NCBI GenBank assembly: GCA_023213395.1
Contig: CM041465.1
Location: forward strand, 21,204,001-21,268,000
Source of the DNA: Cycas panzhihuaensis
Lineage: Eukaryota > Cycadophyta
Length of the DNA: 64,000 nt
Direction of reading: 5' to 3'
The position numbers and the translations under genes are program-made. Of this stretch, positions 47,597 to 58,526 are shown in pieces. Positions within the stretch are counted from its first letter, which is position 1; each line of letters starts with the position of its first letter. The notes below the pieces were generated by a model that was given only the letters and a program-made list of their open reading frames with translations, was not told the origin of the DNA and did no database searches.

Positions 47597-49560
47597 TGAG
47601 ATTAAATAAAAAAGAAAGATTATAACCTAATCTAGGCAAGCAAATGAAAAAAAAAATCCAAATTCATTAATTGCTCTTACATTTATCCTAGTTGTGATTC
47701 CTTAAATTATTTTGTAATCTAATTACTAGAAATAAAGGAATGTAAGAAATGCAAGAGATCGAACACAACCTTGACAAAATGTAATTGGTTTCTTTCTTTT
47801 CATTTTTTAAGCAAATAAGAACAACACTCTAATAGATGATTTTAATCAATCATTTTTTCATTAGCTCCAACCAACGATAAATGTATATGTTTATTCATTT
47901 TCCTCTTCATATAGCTTAAAGATGATTCAACACTAGAAAAGAGTAAAGGATGAGGTAGGTACCTTTTAGTAATGCTTTTAAGCAATAATTTTACCTTTTA
48001 TTTTATTACAATCATTTTAAGGTAAGACAAACAAACTAAATATATGATTTAAACTATTAAATTAAAAGCTTGAATTCAATTTGAGGAGGTCTATAAAAAA
48101 TTTGGCAACATTTCTATTGCACCTAAAGATTTTTGATGGAAAGAGAATGTCAAGAATGACCAAAAATCTATGATAAAAAGTATAGTCACTTTATTTAGAT
48201 ACCTTCCTTGTAGTTCATCTCTCTACTAAGAGTTGGCATGGCATTGCAACTATATTTGGTCAATATTTTGATGGATTATAAATAGGAGTGAGGAAGAAAA
48301 GTGAAGAACTTAGTCTAATGACCATTAATTTATAGATTAAAATGAGTTCAACCCTACAAATTATCTTTGAATCCTTAAATGATAAGAAATAATTTGGAAA
48401 TAAAAACTAGTTGAATCTTCCAAATTATTAGTTCACTTAGTGAATACCATAATGATTAAAAGAAAATGACATGAAATAGAAATGAGACTCTCTCTCAACT
48501 TTTTAAAATTTTTAACTAAATAACTATTCTAACCAATCAAATAAGCAAAAAATTATAAATTTCATTTCAAACCTAATAAGGTGGAGATGAAGAGAGCCTC
48601 ATATCAATTCCACATCCATATTGCCTTGAAGTTATTCCTAATGCTTTGAAATGAGAGAATCCATAATATCTAGTATTGTGGAAAAGAAAGTGTGTCAATG
48701 AATAGTAGAAAACCAAGAGAAGAGTACCCAATAGATGGATGAAGAGGCAAATTTGAGGAGAAGAAAGGAAGAGGCTTAAAGATCGATTCTAAATTCCTAA
48801 AAAAAAACTCACTAATCACCATAAAAGAAGCTATAAAACCACTTAAAATCAAAGGCAGACCACTAGAGAGAAGTGTTAGTATTTCATTATACAAAAGACC
48901 CTCCAATATTTTTAAAATAGATATATATTTATAGAAAGGAGAAAGGAAGGGGTGAGGTCAAAATCATGGTTTTTAGACATGGTTTTAATCATATCCCTCT
49001 AAAATATTTTCATGAAAGTAGGTAAACCCATAGGAACACATTAGGAATGATGGAGTGATGCCACCCTACAAACCTAGGCTAGAGTTAAGCCAAAATTATA
49101 GATATTTCTTTGTGATGTCATTAATTTTATGCATACAAGTGTAAAAAAAATGAGAGTACACTAAAAATATGGGAGTTTAAATTAAACATATGAATACAAA
49201 TAAAATGTAGAATGTGAGAGACTATAATATTTTATTTGTACTATTGTATTTTTAGAAATACCAAAAATATAACAATCCAAAAAGGGTAAAAAAAAAAGAA
49301 AACTTAAATAAATTTTAACAAAGTCAATTTGTTAGACCTTAGTTAAGTAGTGATTACTTATATAAATATTAGATGAAGGTAGAAACACATTGAATAATGG
49401 TAAGAAAAATAAGAAAGAATAAAACACAAGCATGACAACATCATAACAAAAGGCAAATGGGCAAGACTTGGAGCAACTTCTTAGACTGTGTTGGACAAGA
49501 TTTTGAAAATGCATTATTAGATAAATCATTGGTTGATAATGACACCATAATCACACATAA
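47413..49560 (-). repeat. Probable degraded 5' LTR of element D; AT-rich, no gene
   Basis: 2.1 kb without a recognisable gene. Position next to the D primer-site remnant and a length comparable to the A/B LTRs suggest an old LTR, but I found no long alignment to A or B. Minus-strand open frames at 48670-48906 and 49332-49529 are hydrophobic and unremarkable. The right boundary with element G is not resolved. Confidence 0.35.
47544..47593. repeat. TA dinucleotide microsatellite
   Basis: About 25 uninterrupted TA units inside the AT-rich region next to element D. Confidence 0.95.
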
Positions 49561-49569
49561 GAGGTAGTT

Positions 49570-50746
49570 ATTTAATTTAATGATATTAGGATCTCTTTAT
49601 TGATATGAAAGGCATAGATCTTAAAATTAGTAGATACAATCTTACAACTCTCCTAAGAGTTAGATAAGTCAGGTAGAAATAATTCCTAATCCATCCCAAG
49701 CTCTCAACTACTATGAAAATGGAAGTTGATATATTACATAACATTAGATTAATTAATTCTATAGATTATCAACATTAGGACTTGAACATAGTCCCAATGG
49801 TAAAGAAGAATGGGGTAATTCTCATTTGTATTAATTTCAAAGACATCAATAATTTATGCCCTAAAGATAAAATTTCCATGACCTACGTTGATCATATCAT
49901 TGATAGGATGATAGGGTTTGAGGCCACGCCATTGATGGATGGGTTCTCTAATATAATCAAATCTAAATTTCCATTAAGGACCACCATAATATGGCATTCA
50001 TGACCTTGTGGGGTACCTTTACTTATAAAGAAGTGACTTTTGGTGTCAAGAATATTAGTGTAATGTATCAACATGACATGTATTTTATTTTTCATGATTA
50101 TATCAATAAGATTCTAGAAGTATACATGGATGACTTATTGGGACTTTCTCATAAGTGAGCTAACCACCCTGTAGATCTCAGAAAAATGTTCTTAAGGTGC
50201 TAATAATACCGCATTATCCTAGACCCCAATAAGTGTATATTCATCATCATGGAAGACAAACGCTTCGGGTCTATTATCTTATAGAAGGAATTAAGGTTGA
50301 TCCTAAGAAGGTGAGGGCTATCTTTGAGATGCTCCCTCCTCAAACCCAAACATAGATTAAATCATTCCTTGCTAGACTAGGATTCTTATAACACTTCTTA
50401 AAATTTTTTGCCTTAAAGACTAATCCTCTTATTAACCTCCTTAATAAAGGGATGGAGTCATTTTATCTAAATTCTATTTGTCCAGGTCTCATTCGATGAG
50501 CTAAAATGGGGGGGTTAGTCTTCGTCTCAACTTTGGCAGTACCATAGTTAAATAAATCATTCATTATTTATACCTCTTTAATAAATGAATCACTTGGTTC
50601 TAAGCTCATCCAAGAGGATGATTTAGGAGTTGAGTATGTGGTATATGTCATTAGCCATACCTTTATGGTAATAGAACCTAATTGCATGCTTGTAGAGAAA
50701 TAGTGTCTTATTCTTATTTTTTCCACTAAAAAAATATGATACTATC
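49570..50746 (+). pseudogene. Element G: fragment of Tat-type Gypsy pol (RT and start of RNase H)
   Basis: Plus-strand relative of A, B and D. It begins in the pre-RT block (DMKGIDLKI-RYNLTTL), then VPMVKKNGVILICINFKDINNLCPKD (49782-50003, 73 open codons), LMDGFSNIIKSKFPL, and the catalytic YMDDLLGLSHK (about 50125-50160), followed by LDPNKCIFIIM and IKSFLARLGFL. The RNase H part ends at about 50740 (family sequence ATKKFRHYLL reads STKKI-YYL) where the antisense LTR fragment H starts. Stops and frameshifts throughout. AT-rich like D. Confidence 0.8.
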
Positions 50747-51320
50747 TGGATACGCATCTACGGGATAACCACCTAGCTACGTAGGGATAACAAGGATGAT
50801 CGATGACACTATCAGGTGAAGATAAGAACCTACAAGTAAGGCAAGTACCACACAGGGTGCCCCGTATGCCAGAGCATGAGTTTGGGACCTGCAGATGGTA
50901 CCCAACTACCTAAAGGTGGTTCCCTACTTCAACTAGGAAGAGGGGAGGTAAAGGAGTACCTTGGATAGATTCTGAAGAAGAGTCCCCACACCCTTGGGTG
51001 GCCAGAAGGGAAGGGAGAGAATCCCCTGAAGGTTTCCCGATAGCGGAGGGAAACAAGTAGAGGCAAAGTAGGTGAATAACCTACGGCTAAGACCTTCTCG
51101 GTTACTCAGCTAGGCAAAAGAAACTAAGGGAAAATGAAGGGAATGGGAACGATCAATTGATCAAGAATTCTGCCCTTTGAAAGAGCAATCAAGAGAAAAG
51201 AGGGTGCTAGGGCACACACAAGTAAACTGAACCAAATATGACAAGGCCAGAGGGTAAGGGTGAAGTTTATAAACTAAAAGAAAAGGCTAAAGGGGAGAAC
51301 TTCCTAAAACCCTTTCCTAT
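50747..51320 (-). repeat. Element H: antisense fragment of a B-type LTR
   Basis: Minus-strand copy of the last ~575 bp of a B-type LTR. TGGATACGCATCTACGGGAT is the reverse complement of the B LTR end, followed by matches to B 16890-17400 (for example AACCTACAAGTA, GTTTGGGACCTGCAGATGG, CACCCTTGGGTGGCCAGAAG). It starts exactly at the LTR end, so it marks the 3' end of an antisense insertion in G. Similarity stops near 51320, 32 bp before element F. Its remainder probably lies beyond F, outside the window. Confidence 0.8.
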
Positions 51321-51352
51321 AATAGGTATGGTATATAAAATATCACATACAG

Positions 51353-51726
51353 TGTTACATACCTTATCTGGCTAAGTTATGTAAACCACTATGGAACTTT
51401 GTGCATGTGTCACCTAGTGGACCAATAGTATGCAAGGGTGCTACCATCCAATAGAATGTAAGGCCGCTTAGGCCACTAATAGGATTACATGTATAAGACC
51501 CTATTTTATCTATATATGGGTCATAAATTATAAATGATGGTTATCTGGATAGAACATTTTTATAAAGATTGTGCTGTGATACTTTTTATCTTTTGGTGAT
51601 CATTTAGCACTCTGGTGTTCTTATGGAGCTCTTGGTTAGCTTGTTTACTTTGTTGGATAAGTAGACGCTACTGCAATTGTCAAATTCTCTACTATCTCAA
51701 GAGTATCAGTGAGAAGAAACATCTCA
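51353..51726 (+). repeat. Element F 5' LTR
   Basis: 374 bp from TGTTACATACC to GAAACATCTCA, followed after AG by the primer site. It opens with an imperfect 12-bp palindrome (51355-51384). TCTATATATGGGTC near 51510 is a possible TATA box. The second LTR lies beyond the window, so the limits rest on the TG...CA ends and the primer site. Confidence 0.8.
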
Positions 51727-51728
51727 AG

Positions 51729-51740
51729 TGGTATCAGAGC
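51729..51740 (+). other. Element F primer-binding site (tRNA-iMet)
   Basis: TGGTATCAGAGC, a perfect initiator-Met primer site, two bases after the LTR. The leader that follows contains a run of 14 T at about 51779-51793 before element E. Confidence 0.9.
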
Positions 51741-51796
51741 TGCATTGAGATCATGGGAGGCTGCCCAAAAGTCCAGACTTTTTTTTTTTTTTTCCC

Positions 51797-51801
51797 CTAT
51801 T
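51797..51801. repeat. Target-site duplication CTATT (left copy) of element E
   Basis: CTATT precedes the E 5' LTR and recurs exactly at 58522-58526 after its 3' LTR. Confidence 0.92.
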
Positions 51802-52852
51802 TGATCCAGGAGGATCTACCATATGTTTACAGGATGTGGAAAATGCTAGGCATTGGCATAACTAAAAGAGATATGGCCAAATGGTATCAAAATTCTATGA
51901 AATTTTGTGTAAATGGAGAAGACACATCCCACTAGATGTGTACAAAAGGTGGGGTTCATAAAATATCATTTGATTAGAGTTCAAGCCTTTTCTTTGCATA
52001 AAAATTAATCCCACAGCTAGCAGAAAAAATAGAAAATATATATTATGATTATATGAATAAAAATATAGCCAAATGACATCCAAATGAGCTAAACTTTTGA
52101 GGAAGTAGAGTAGACATACATTCCTATATGTGTACCAAATTCAAGATAAATTGTTTTCCGTTAAGGTCAATTACAAGCCACAACTTTTAAGAATTGCATG
52201 AAGGCCACTTGGATAACAGAAAAATAACAAATACATATTATTATTAAATGAGTAAAAATATAGCCAAATGACATCCCAATAAGCTAAAAATTTGAGGAAG
52301 ATGAGGGGACACGTGTTCCTATATGTGTACCAAATTTGAGCCAAATTAGAGTACATTAAGATCTGTTACAAGCTATAACTTTTTAAGAATTATATGAAGG
52401 CCACTTGGACAACATGCATTCTAGTGGTTAGTGGTTATACTTGCATGATTGCCACTTGTTATACATGCAATTTAGGTTTCTTTCTATAAATTGAGCCCTT
52501 ATACAGGTTGGAGAGGTGGTTCTTAGAGACTTGACTTAGGAAGCATCCTTGGAGAGGCATTTGGAGGGTTGGAGTCCCCCTTATGGTATAATTGTAACAT
52601 TTATTCCTTGTAATTTTACCATTCTTTTGCTAGTTGATTTCTCCACCATTAAATGGAGATTTTCATGGTTTAATAAAAGTATTACTCCTCATACTTTTGG
52701 ATCAATGTAGAATAAATGATTTGGTGTAGAATTTTCCTTTCATGGGCTCATTGTTATTTTGATGTTATTGAGCTTTCTACACTAACTCCCAGGATCTCAA
52801 GGAGGAAAGGTTGATAATTGATTTCTTCACCAACTAAGCTCTTTTGGGATCA
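51802..52852 (+). repeat. Element E 5' LTR
   Basis: 1051 bp with terminal inverted bases TGATCC...GGATCA. It holds a tandem-like internal duplication: the block around 52075-52200 (AAATGACATCC, GAGGAAG, TGTGTACCAAATT, CTTTTAAGAATT) is repeated at about 52265-52400. TCTATAAATTGAGCCC near 52484 looks like the TATA box. Confidence 0.95.
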
Positions 52853-52857
52853 TATTT

Positions 52858-52870
52858 TGGTATCAGAGCC
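52858..52870 (+). other. Element E primer-binding site (tRNA-iMet)
   Basis: TGGTATCAGAGCC, five bases after the LTR end. Confidence 0.9.
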
Positions 52871-52985
52871 TCTGATCTTTGTTGTAGGGTCTTGAATGGT
52901 ACAAACAAGGAAAGGATACAAAGAGAAAGGTGAAGATTTTCTTGTGTTGCAATCACTAAGAAGACAAAGAAAGAATCCAAGCACC

Positions 52986-54080
52986 ATGGCTGAAAAAGAA
53001 GATGGAGAAATTAGATTTGAAAAGCTTGAGAAGAACGTAGAAGCCTTGATGTAAATGATGACCCACCTTCTACCTCTAGTCAAAGGAAAAGGCAAAGAGA
53101 AGGAATTTGAAGGAGGATCCACATATGACCATGACCATAAAGAGGAAGAGTAGAAGACCTTAAAGCACTCTTTTGAAGAAAGCAAGGGTACTTCATCTCA
53201 TCAACCCTTCAAGGTGGAGGCAAAGTTTGATATTCCAACTTATGATGGAGAGGTAAATGCTGAAAAGTTGGACCATTGGTTGGATCAACTTGAAACCTAC
53301 TTCACAATCTATGCTTATAGTAATGCTCAAAAGCTTTCATTTGCTAGGCTCAAGTTGTGTAAACATGCATTGACATGGTGGAATGCATATTTAAAGACTC
53401 ATAATGTATCTTCTTTTTCATGGAGGGATATCAAGAAAATAATAAAGAAGCAATTCTACCCCATAGGTCATGAGGAAGACCAATGGGTCACTTGGCAATA
53501 TTTACACCAAGGGAGAGGTGTAAGTGTCCAAGACTATACTTCTTTATTTTTTAGGCATGGCATGCTACTTGGTATTAATATGGATGAACATGTCACTCTT
53601 ATGAAATTCATTGGAGGATTACATGAATACATAAGGAAGGAACTAAGGCTTTTTAAGGTTCAATCTATTGGAGAAGCAAGTAGGATGGCTATGGCAATAG
53701 AAAGTAAAAGTAAGAAATCTACATTCATGTCTAAAGATTCTACTTTTACTTCTAATAAGTATGAAAAGAATCCTAAATTACACTCATCAAAAAGGTAAGA
53801 AGGAAAGAAGAAAAGAACTAATTTTGTTAAAAGTTCTAACTATTGTGTGCATTGTGATATTAGTGGTCATATTACAGCAAAGTGTTGGAAGTTGCATCCA
53901 GAACTAAAGCTGAAGCATATCAAGGGTATGGAATTAAGAAAGAAGGAAAAAGGGAAAGCACTACTTTCTGAGGTGGAGATTCAAAGTGAAGGAGAAGAAG
54001 AAGAAGAGAAGGTTACTCTACTTACAAATTATGAAGATGATGCTACAACTATTTCACTTGAAGCTTCAAGTAGGAAATAG
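52986..54080 (+). pseudogene. Element E gag, nearly intact
   Basis: ATG 52986 (ACCATGGC context). One frame to 54080 with stops at 53052 (TAA, family-type Gln), 53151 (TAG) and 53799 (TAA). The gag core at about 53214-53680: AKFDIPTYDGEVNAEKLDHW, LCKHALTWWNAYLK, FSWRDIKKIIKKQFYP, YLHQGRGVSVQDYTSLF, FIGGLHEYIRKEL. A CCHC knuckle at about 53840-53890 (CVHCDISGHITAKCW) is complete. The C-terminal part is charged (Glu/Lys-rich) and overlaps the start of pol by 95 bp in another frame. Confidence 0.9.
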
Positions 54081-55548
54081 TATGATTGGTGCCATTATAG
54101 ATCCGGGGAGCCAAAAGAATTTGATCTCAGAAAGTTTGGTAAAGAGCATTGGGTTGGTAACTACTCCTCACCCTCACCCATATCCTCTTGGTTGGATCCA
54201 TAAAGATGTGGAAATGCAAATATCAAAGCAATGTACACTTAAATTTTCCATCACTAATGATTTTGTTGATGAAGTAATATGTGATGTGGTGCCACTAGAT
54301 GTATGCCATGTTGTGCTTGGAAGTCCCTACTTGTGGGATCGAGATGCACTCTTCTATCGAAGGGAGAGAAAGTGTCGATTGATGAAGGATAACAAGGGCT
54401 TCATCATAAAGGCCACAAAGAAGCACTTGGATAAGATAGCATTAATTTCATCTACTCAAGCAAAAAGGATGATCAATGCATGTGGTAAATTCGTTATCTT
54501 AATGGTAAGGAGAAAAGAAGAGCCAAGAGATAAAGAAGGTCCTTCTACTCACACTCTTCTTATATCACCTAAACAAATGCAACAAATTGAGGAGTTAAAG
54601 ACAAGGTATGATATTCCATTTCAACATGTTGATGGGCTTCCACCAAAGAGAAAGATAGAGCATGAAATCACTCTTGTAGGAGATGTACCATTACCTAATG
54701 TTGCTTTGTATAGGCATTCCATTATAGAGAATAATGAGATAAAGAGGCAAGTTAAGGAGTTGCTTGATCAAGGGGTCATAAGACGTTCATGTTCACCTTG
54801 TGGGTCACCAATTGTCTTGGTGCCTAAGAAGGATAGAGGATGGAGAATGTGTATAGATTTTCATGCTTTGATTAAAATTACAATTAAAAATCGCTACCCT
54901 TTACCTCGTATAGATGATTTGCTTGATCAAATTCAACATGCTTGTTATTTCACTAAATTGGATTTAAAAAGTGGTTATCACCAAGTTAGGGTCAAGGAGG
55001 AGGACACATGGAAGATGGCCTTCAAAACAAAGCAAGGACTCTTTGAATGGATGGTTATGCCTTTCGAATTGTGTAATGCTCCTACAACATTCATGAGGCT
55101 AATGAATGAAATGTTAAGGCCTTACTTGGATAATTTTGTTGTTGTCTATCTTGATGACATTTTGATTTTCAGCAACACATGGGAGGAATATTTGCAGCAC
55201 ATAGAAGAAGTTTTAAAGACTATGGCTAAGCATCATTTAAAGCTTAATGTGAAGAAGTGTGAATTTGGCAAGGAGAACTTGATCTTCTTAGGCTTTGTGG
55301 TTGGAGGAGGAAAGTTGAGCATTGATCCACTCAAGACTCAAGCCATCCTCAAATGGCCTAGGCCAACAAACATCACAGAGGTGAGAAGTTTTTTAGGAGC
55401 TTGTCAATACTTGAGAAAGTTTATTCTTCATTTCTCACAGGTTGCAACACCTCTACATGGATTGACAAAATCTAGTAGAAAATTTACTTGGGGTTCCAAG
55501 GAGGAAGAAGCCTTTCTTCTTTTAAAGAAGAAAATTTGTGAAGCTTAG
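53986..55548 (+). CDS. Element E protease and reverse transcriptase
   Basis: 520 open codons, the longest frame in the window, +1 relative to gag. Protease: MIGAIIDPGSQKNLISESLV, where D-P-G-S stands for the usual D-S-G-S/T, and VVLGSPYLWDRDALF downstream. RT: PCGSPIVLVPKKDRGWRMCIDF, DDLLDQIQHACYFTKLDLKSG, YHQVRVKEEDTWKMAF, MPFELCNAPTTF (usual MPFGLCNAPATF, so Gly is Glu) and the catalytic VVYLDDILIFS (about 55141-55173). The connection LSIDPLKTQAILKWPRP is complete. It ends at TAG 55546 where RNase H should follow. Whether gag and pol were joined by frameshifting or one indel broke a single frame cannot be decided from one copy. Confidence 0.92.
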   Translation: MKEKKKKRRLLYLQIMKMMLQLFHLKLQVGNSMIGAIIDPGSQKNLISESLVKSIGLVTTPHPHPYPLGWIHKDVEMQISKQCTLKFSITNDFVDEVICDVVPLDVCHVVLGSPYLWDRDALFYRRERKCRLMKDNKGFIIKATKKHLDKIALISSTQAKRMINACGKFVILMVRRKEEPRDKEGPSTHTLLISPKQMQQIEELKTRYDIPFQHVDGLPPKRKIEHEITLVGDVPLPNVALYRHSIIENNEIKRQVKELLDQGVIRRSCSPCGSPIVLVPKKDRGWRMCIDFHALIKITIKNRYPLPRIDDLLDQIQHACYFTKLDLKSGYHQVRVKEEDTWKMAFKTKQGLFEWMVMPFELCNAPTTFMRLMNEMLRPYLDNFVVVYLDDILIFSNTWEEYLQHIEEVLKTMAKHHLKLNVKKCEFGKENLIFLGFVVGGGKLSIDPLKTQAILKWPRPTNITEVRSFLGACQYLRKFILHFSQVATPLHGLTKSSRKFTWGSKEEEAFLLLKKKICEA

Positions 55549-55981
55549 GTTTTGTGATGCCAAATTTGCAAAGGCCTTTTGAAGTAGAAGCTGATGCAAG
55601 TGGAAATGCAATGGGAGCTATCCTTATTCAAGATGGGAAGCCTATTGCTTACCATTCGGAAGTCTTCACCCCTCAAGTGAAGAACTACCCAACATATGAT
55701 TAAGAAATGTTTGCACTTCATCAAGCATGCAAGCATTGGAGGTCATACTTTCGAGAAAAGAGGTTGTAGTTCATACCGATCATAAGCCTCTTCAATTTTT
55801 ACGAACTCAAAGTAAATTACAGCAAGCAAGACACATGAAGTGGATGAGTTATTTACAACAATTCAATATTATAATTAAGTACAAAAAGGGATCTAATAAC
55901 AAAATTGCTGATATGTTATCTAGACCACCTTGTTCTACTTCTTCTTCTACTTTTGTTTGTAGTTCTCTTATGAGTTTGTAG
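55549..55981 (+). pseudogene. Element E RNase H, frameshifted
   Basis: First part about 55556-55735 in one frame: RPFEVEADASGNAMGAILIQ (first Asp), KNYPTYD then TAA at a position that is Gln or Lys in relatives, and EMFALHQACKHWRSYF (Glu). Second part 55727-55981 in another frame: VVVHTDHKPLQFL (third acid), ARHMKWMSYLQQFNIIIKYK and NNKIADMLSRPP (last Asp). All four catalytic acids survive; one frameshift near 55760 separates the halves. Confidence 0.87.
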
Positions 55982-56019
55982 GTGGAACCAATGCATCATG
56001 AAGAGTACAAAGACTTGTA

Positions 56020-57402
56020 CCATGAAGATGAAGCTTTGAAGGAAGAATTAGAGAACCTAGCGAAAGGAAGACCTTCCACTTGCTTGGAAGGATGGTCTAC
56101 TTTTCAAGGGAGCGACTCTATGTTCCATCAAAGGAGACAAGATCAAGTGGCTTAGAGAAGCCCATACTTCTAAAGTATTTGGTCACTTTGGTATAGAGAA
56201 GACTTTAGCAAACTTGAGAAGATATGTTGTATGGCCAAAAATGCAAAATGATGTAAAAATATGTAAAAGGATGTGTAATGTGTAATACTTCTAAGCCTTC
56301 TTCTAGAAAATTAGGATTGTATACACCACTTCCTATTCCCACTAGGCCTTGGGAAAGTATCTCCATTGATTTTTAGGGGACTTCCCATGACTAGGAAGGG
56401 ACATGATTATCTTTTGTTGTTGTAGACGGGTTTAGTAAAATGATATGTCTAATACCTTGTAAGAAGACAATCATAGGTGCAGAGCGGTGAGTTATTCTTG
56501 AGCATGTATGGAAGAATTTTGGCTTGCCTTCTTCCATCATTTCAGATCGGGATACTCGATTCCTTTCATCATTTTGGAAGTCACTATGGGAGATGATGGA
56601 TACCAAATTGAAGAGGAGTACAAGTTTCCATCCTCAAGCGGATGGACAAAGCGAAGTAGTGAGCAGAACTTTGGTACATCTATTGAGGATACAATTCCAA
56701 GCATCCAAAGACTTGGGATGAATCATTGGCTTTTCTACAATTTGCTTTTAATAGAGAAATGCGTGCATCACACTCTAAAGCACCTTTTGAAGTTTGTTTA
56801 GGATACTTACCTCAAATTCCATTTGACTTAGAGTTTTCCATGCAAGCTAAGGAAGGATTCGTCAAAGAGAAGGAGGAGCATGACAAGGCTTTAAGATACT
56901 TGGAGAAGATCCAAAGAGTCCACAAAGAAGTACATGATCAACTTCTAAGGACTCAACAAAAGCACAAGGAAAGACATTACAAGCATAGGCAAGAGTGTAC
57001 TTTCCAAGAAGGAGATTTAGTGTGGTTATACCTAAGCAAGGAGAGGTTAAAAGGAGAAGGTAAGAAACTCAAACCTATAAGGTATGGACCATTCAAGATT
57101 TTGAGAAAAGTAGGTGGCAATGCTTTCCAACTTGATCTTCCACCTTATATACAAATATATTCAGTAGTAAATGTTGAATACTTAAAACTCTTTGAGCCCT
57201 CCATGCTAGATGAGGAACAAGACCAGTTCACTTTACCTTGATTGATGATTTGTATTTGGAAAGTGAGGAGCCTCTCAAGGAAGATTGTATCTTGGAGAGA
57301 AAATCTACCAAAACAAGACATAAGACATATGAATCTTTCAGGATTGGAGTAGCAGGGCAATTGCCTAGTAAGGCCAAGTGGTTTAGTAGGAAACAAGGAG
57401 AA
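56020..57402 (+). pseudogene. Element E integrase with chromodomain-like tail, frameshifted
   Basis: Zinc region SKVFGHFGIEKTLANLRRYV and CKRMC (about 56164-56275). Core: WESISIDF (first Asp, about 56350), ISDRDTRFLSSFWKSL (second, about 56540), FHPQADGQSEVVSRTL (Glu, about 56630), so the D, D, E set is present although split over frames by stops and a shift near 56690. The open frame 56726-57241 carries REMRASHSKAPFEVCLGYLP, an HKERHYKHRQECTFQEGDLVWL block and the GPFKILRKVGGNAF domain. After a stop, 57242-57402 reads ILERKSTKTRHKTYESFRI and LPSKAKWFS, which resembles a degenerate chromodomain. Confidence 0.82.
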
Positions 57403-57454
57403 TAACACTTCCCCCATCTCCAATTCTAAGCCAAACAGGAGTTGGCTATTTTCC

Positions 57455-57470
57455 AAGGAAGGGGGAGCCA
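57455..57470 (+). other. Element E polypurine tract
   Basis: AAGGAAGGGGGAGCCA ends directly at the 3' LTR start TGATCC. Confidence 0.9.
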
Positions 57471-58521
57471 TGATCCAGGAGGATCTACCATATGTTTACA
57501 GGATGCGGAAAATGCTAGGCATTGGAATAACTAAAAGAGATATGGCCAAATGGTATTAAAATTCTATGAAATTTTGTGTTAAGGGAGAAGACACATCCCA
57601 CTAGATGTGTACAAAAGGTGGGGTTCAGAAATTATCATTTGATTAGATTTCAAGCCTTGTCTTTGCATAAAAATTAATCCCACAGCTAGCAGAAAAAATA
57701 GAAAATATATATTATAATTATATAAATAAAAATATAGCTGAATGACATCCAAATAATCTAAAAGTTTGAGGAAGTAGAGTAGATATGTGTTCCTATACGT
57801 GTACCAAATTTGAGCTAAATTGGGGTCTGGTAAGGTTAGTTACAAGCCATAACTTTTAAGAATTACATGAAGGCCACTTGGACAGCAGAAAAATAGCAAA
57901 TACATATTATTATTAAATGAATAAAAATGCAATCAAATTACATCCAAATGAGCTGAAAATTTGAGGAAGATGAGGGGACATGTGTTCCTATACATGTACT
58001 AAATTTGAGCCAAATTAGAGTACATTAAGATCTATTAAAAGCTGAAAATTTTTAAGAATTATATGAAGGCCACTTGGACAACATGCATTCTAGTGGTTAG
58101 TGGTTATACTTGCATGATTGCCACTTGTTATACATGAAATTCAGGTTTCTTTCTATAAATTGAGCCCTTCTACAGGTTGGAGAGGTGGTTCTTAGAGACT
58201 TGACTTGGGAAGCATCCTTGGAGAGGCATTTAGAGGGTTGGAGTCCCCCTTATGGTATAATTGTAACATTTATTCCTTGTAATTTTACCATTCTTTTGCT
58301 AGTTGATTTCTCCACCGTTAAATGGAGATTTTCATGGTTTAATAAAAGTATTACTCCTCATACTTTTGGATCAATGTAGAATAAATGATTTGGTATAGAA
58401 TTTTTCTTTCATGGGCTCATTGTTGTTTTGATGTTATTGAGCTTTCTACACTAACTCCCAGGATCTCAAGGAGGAAAGGTTGATAATTGATTTCTTCACC
58501 AACTAAGCTCTTTTGGGATCA
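57471..58521 (+). repeat. Element E 3' LTR
   Basis: 1051 bp, same length as the 5' copy, with about 64 substitutions and no net indel by hand count; transitions are frequent. Followed by CTATT (58522-58526). The 64-codon open frame at 58185-58379 is non-coding LTR sequence. Confidence 0.95.
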
Positions 58522-58526
58522 CTATT

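Larger units (their letters stand above)
51802..58521 (+). mobile_element. Element E: complete chromovirus-type Ty3/Gypsy retrotransposon
   Basis: 6.72 kb with two 1051-bp LTRs, a perfect CTATT duplication, a tRNA-iMet primer site, gag, protease-RT (520 open codons), RNase H, integrase and a polypurine tract. A hand count gave about 64 differences between the LTRs (about 6%). It is inserted in the leader of element F. Protein damage is limited to a few stops and frameshifts. Confidence 0.95.

Noticed and set aside
48670-48906. 78-codon minus-strand frame with hydrophobic stretches as a membrane protein gene
   Set aside because: No homologue recognised, no promoter or neighbouring exon, AT-rich context next to a degraded LTR.
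54-51384. The inverted palindromes at 43-72 and 51355-51384 as terminal inverted repeats of one giant DNA transposon
   Set aside because: The interval is fully explained by independently bounded LTR elements, and no transposase is present.
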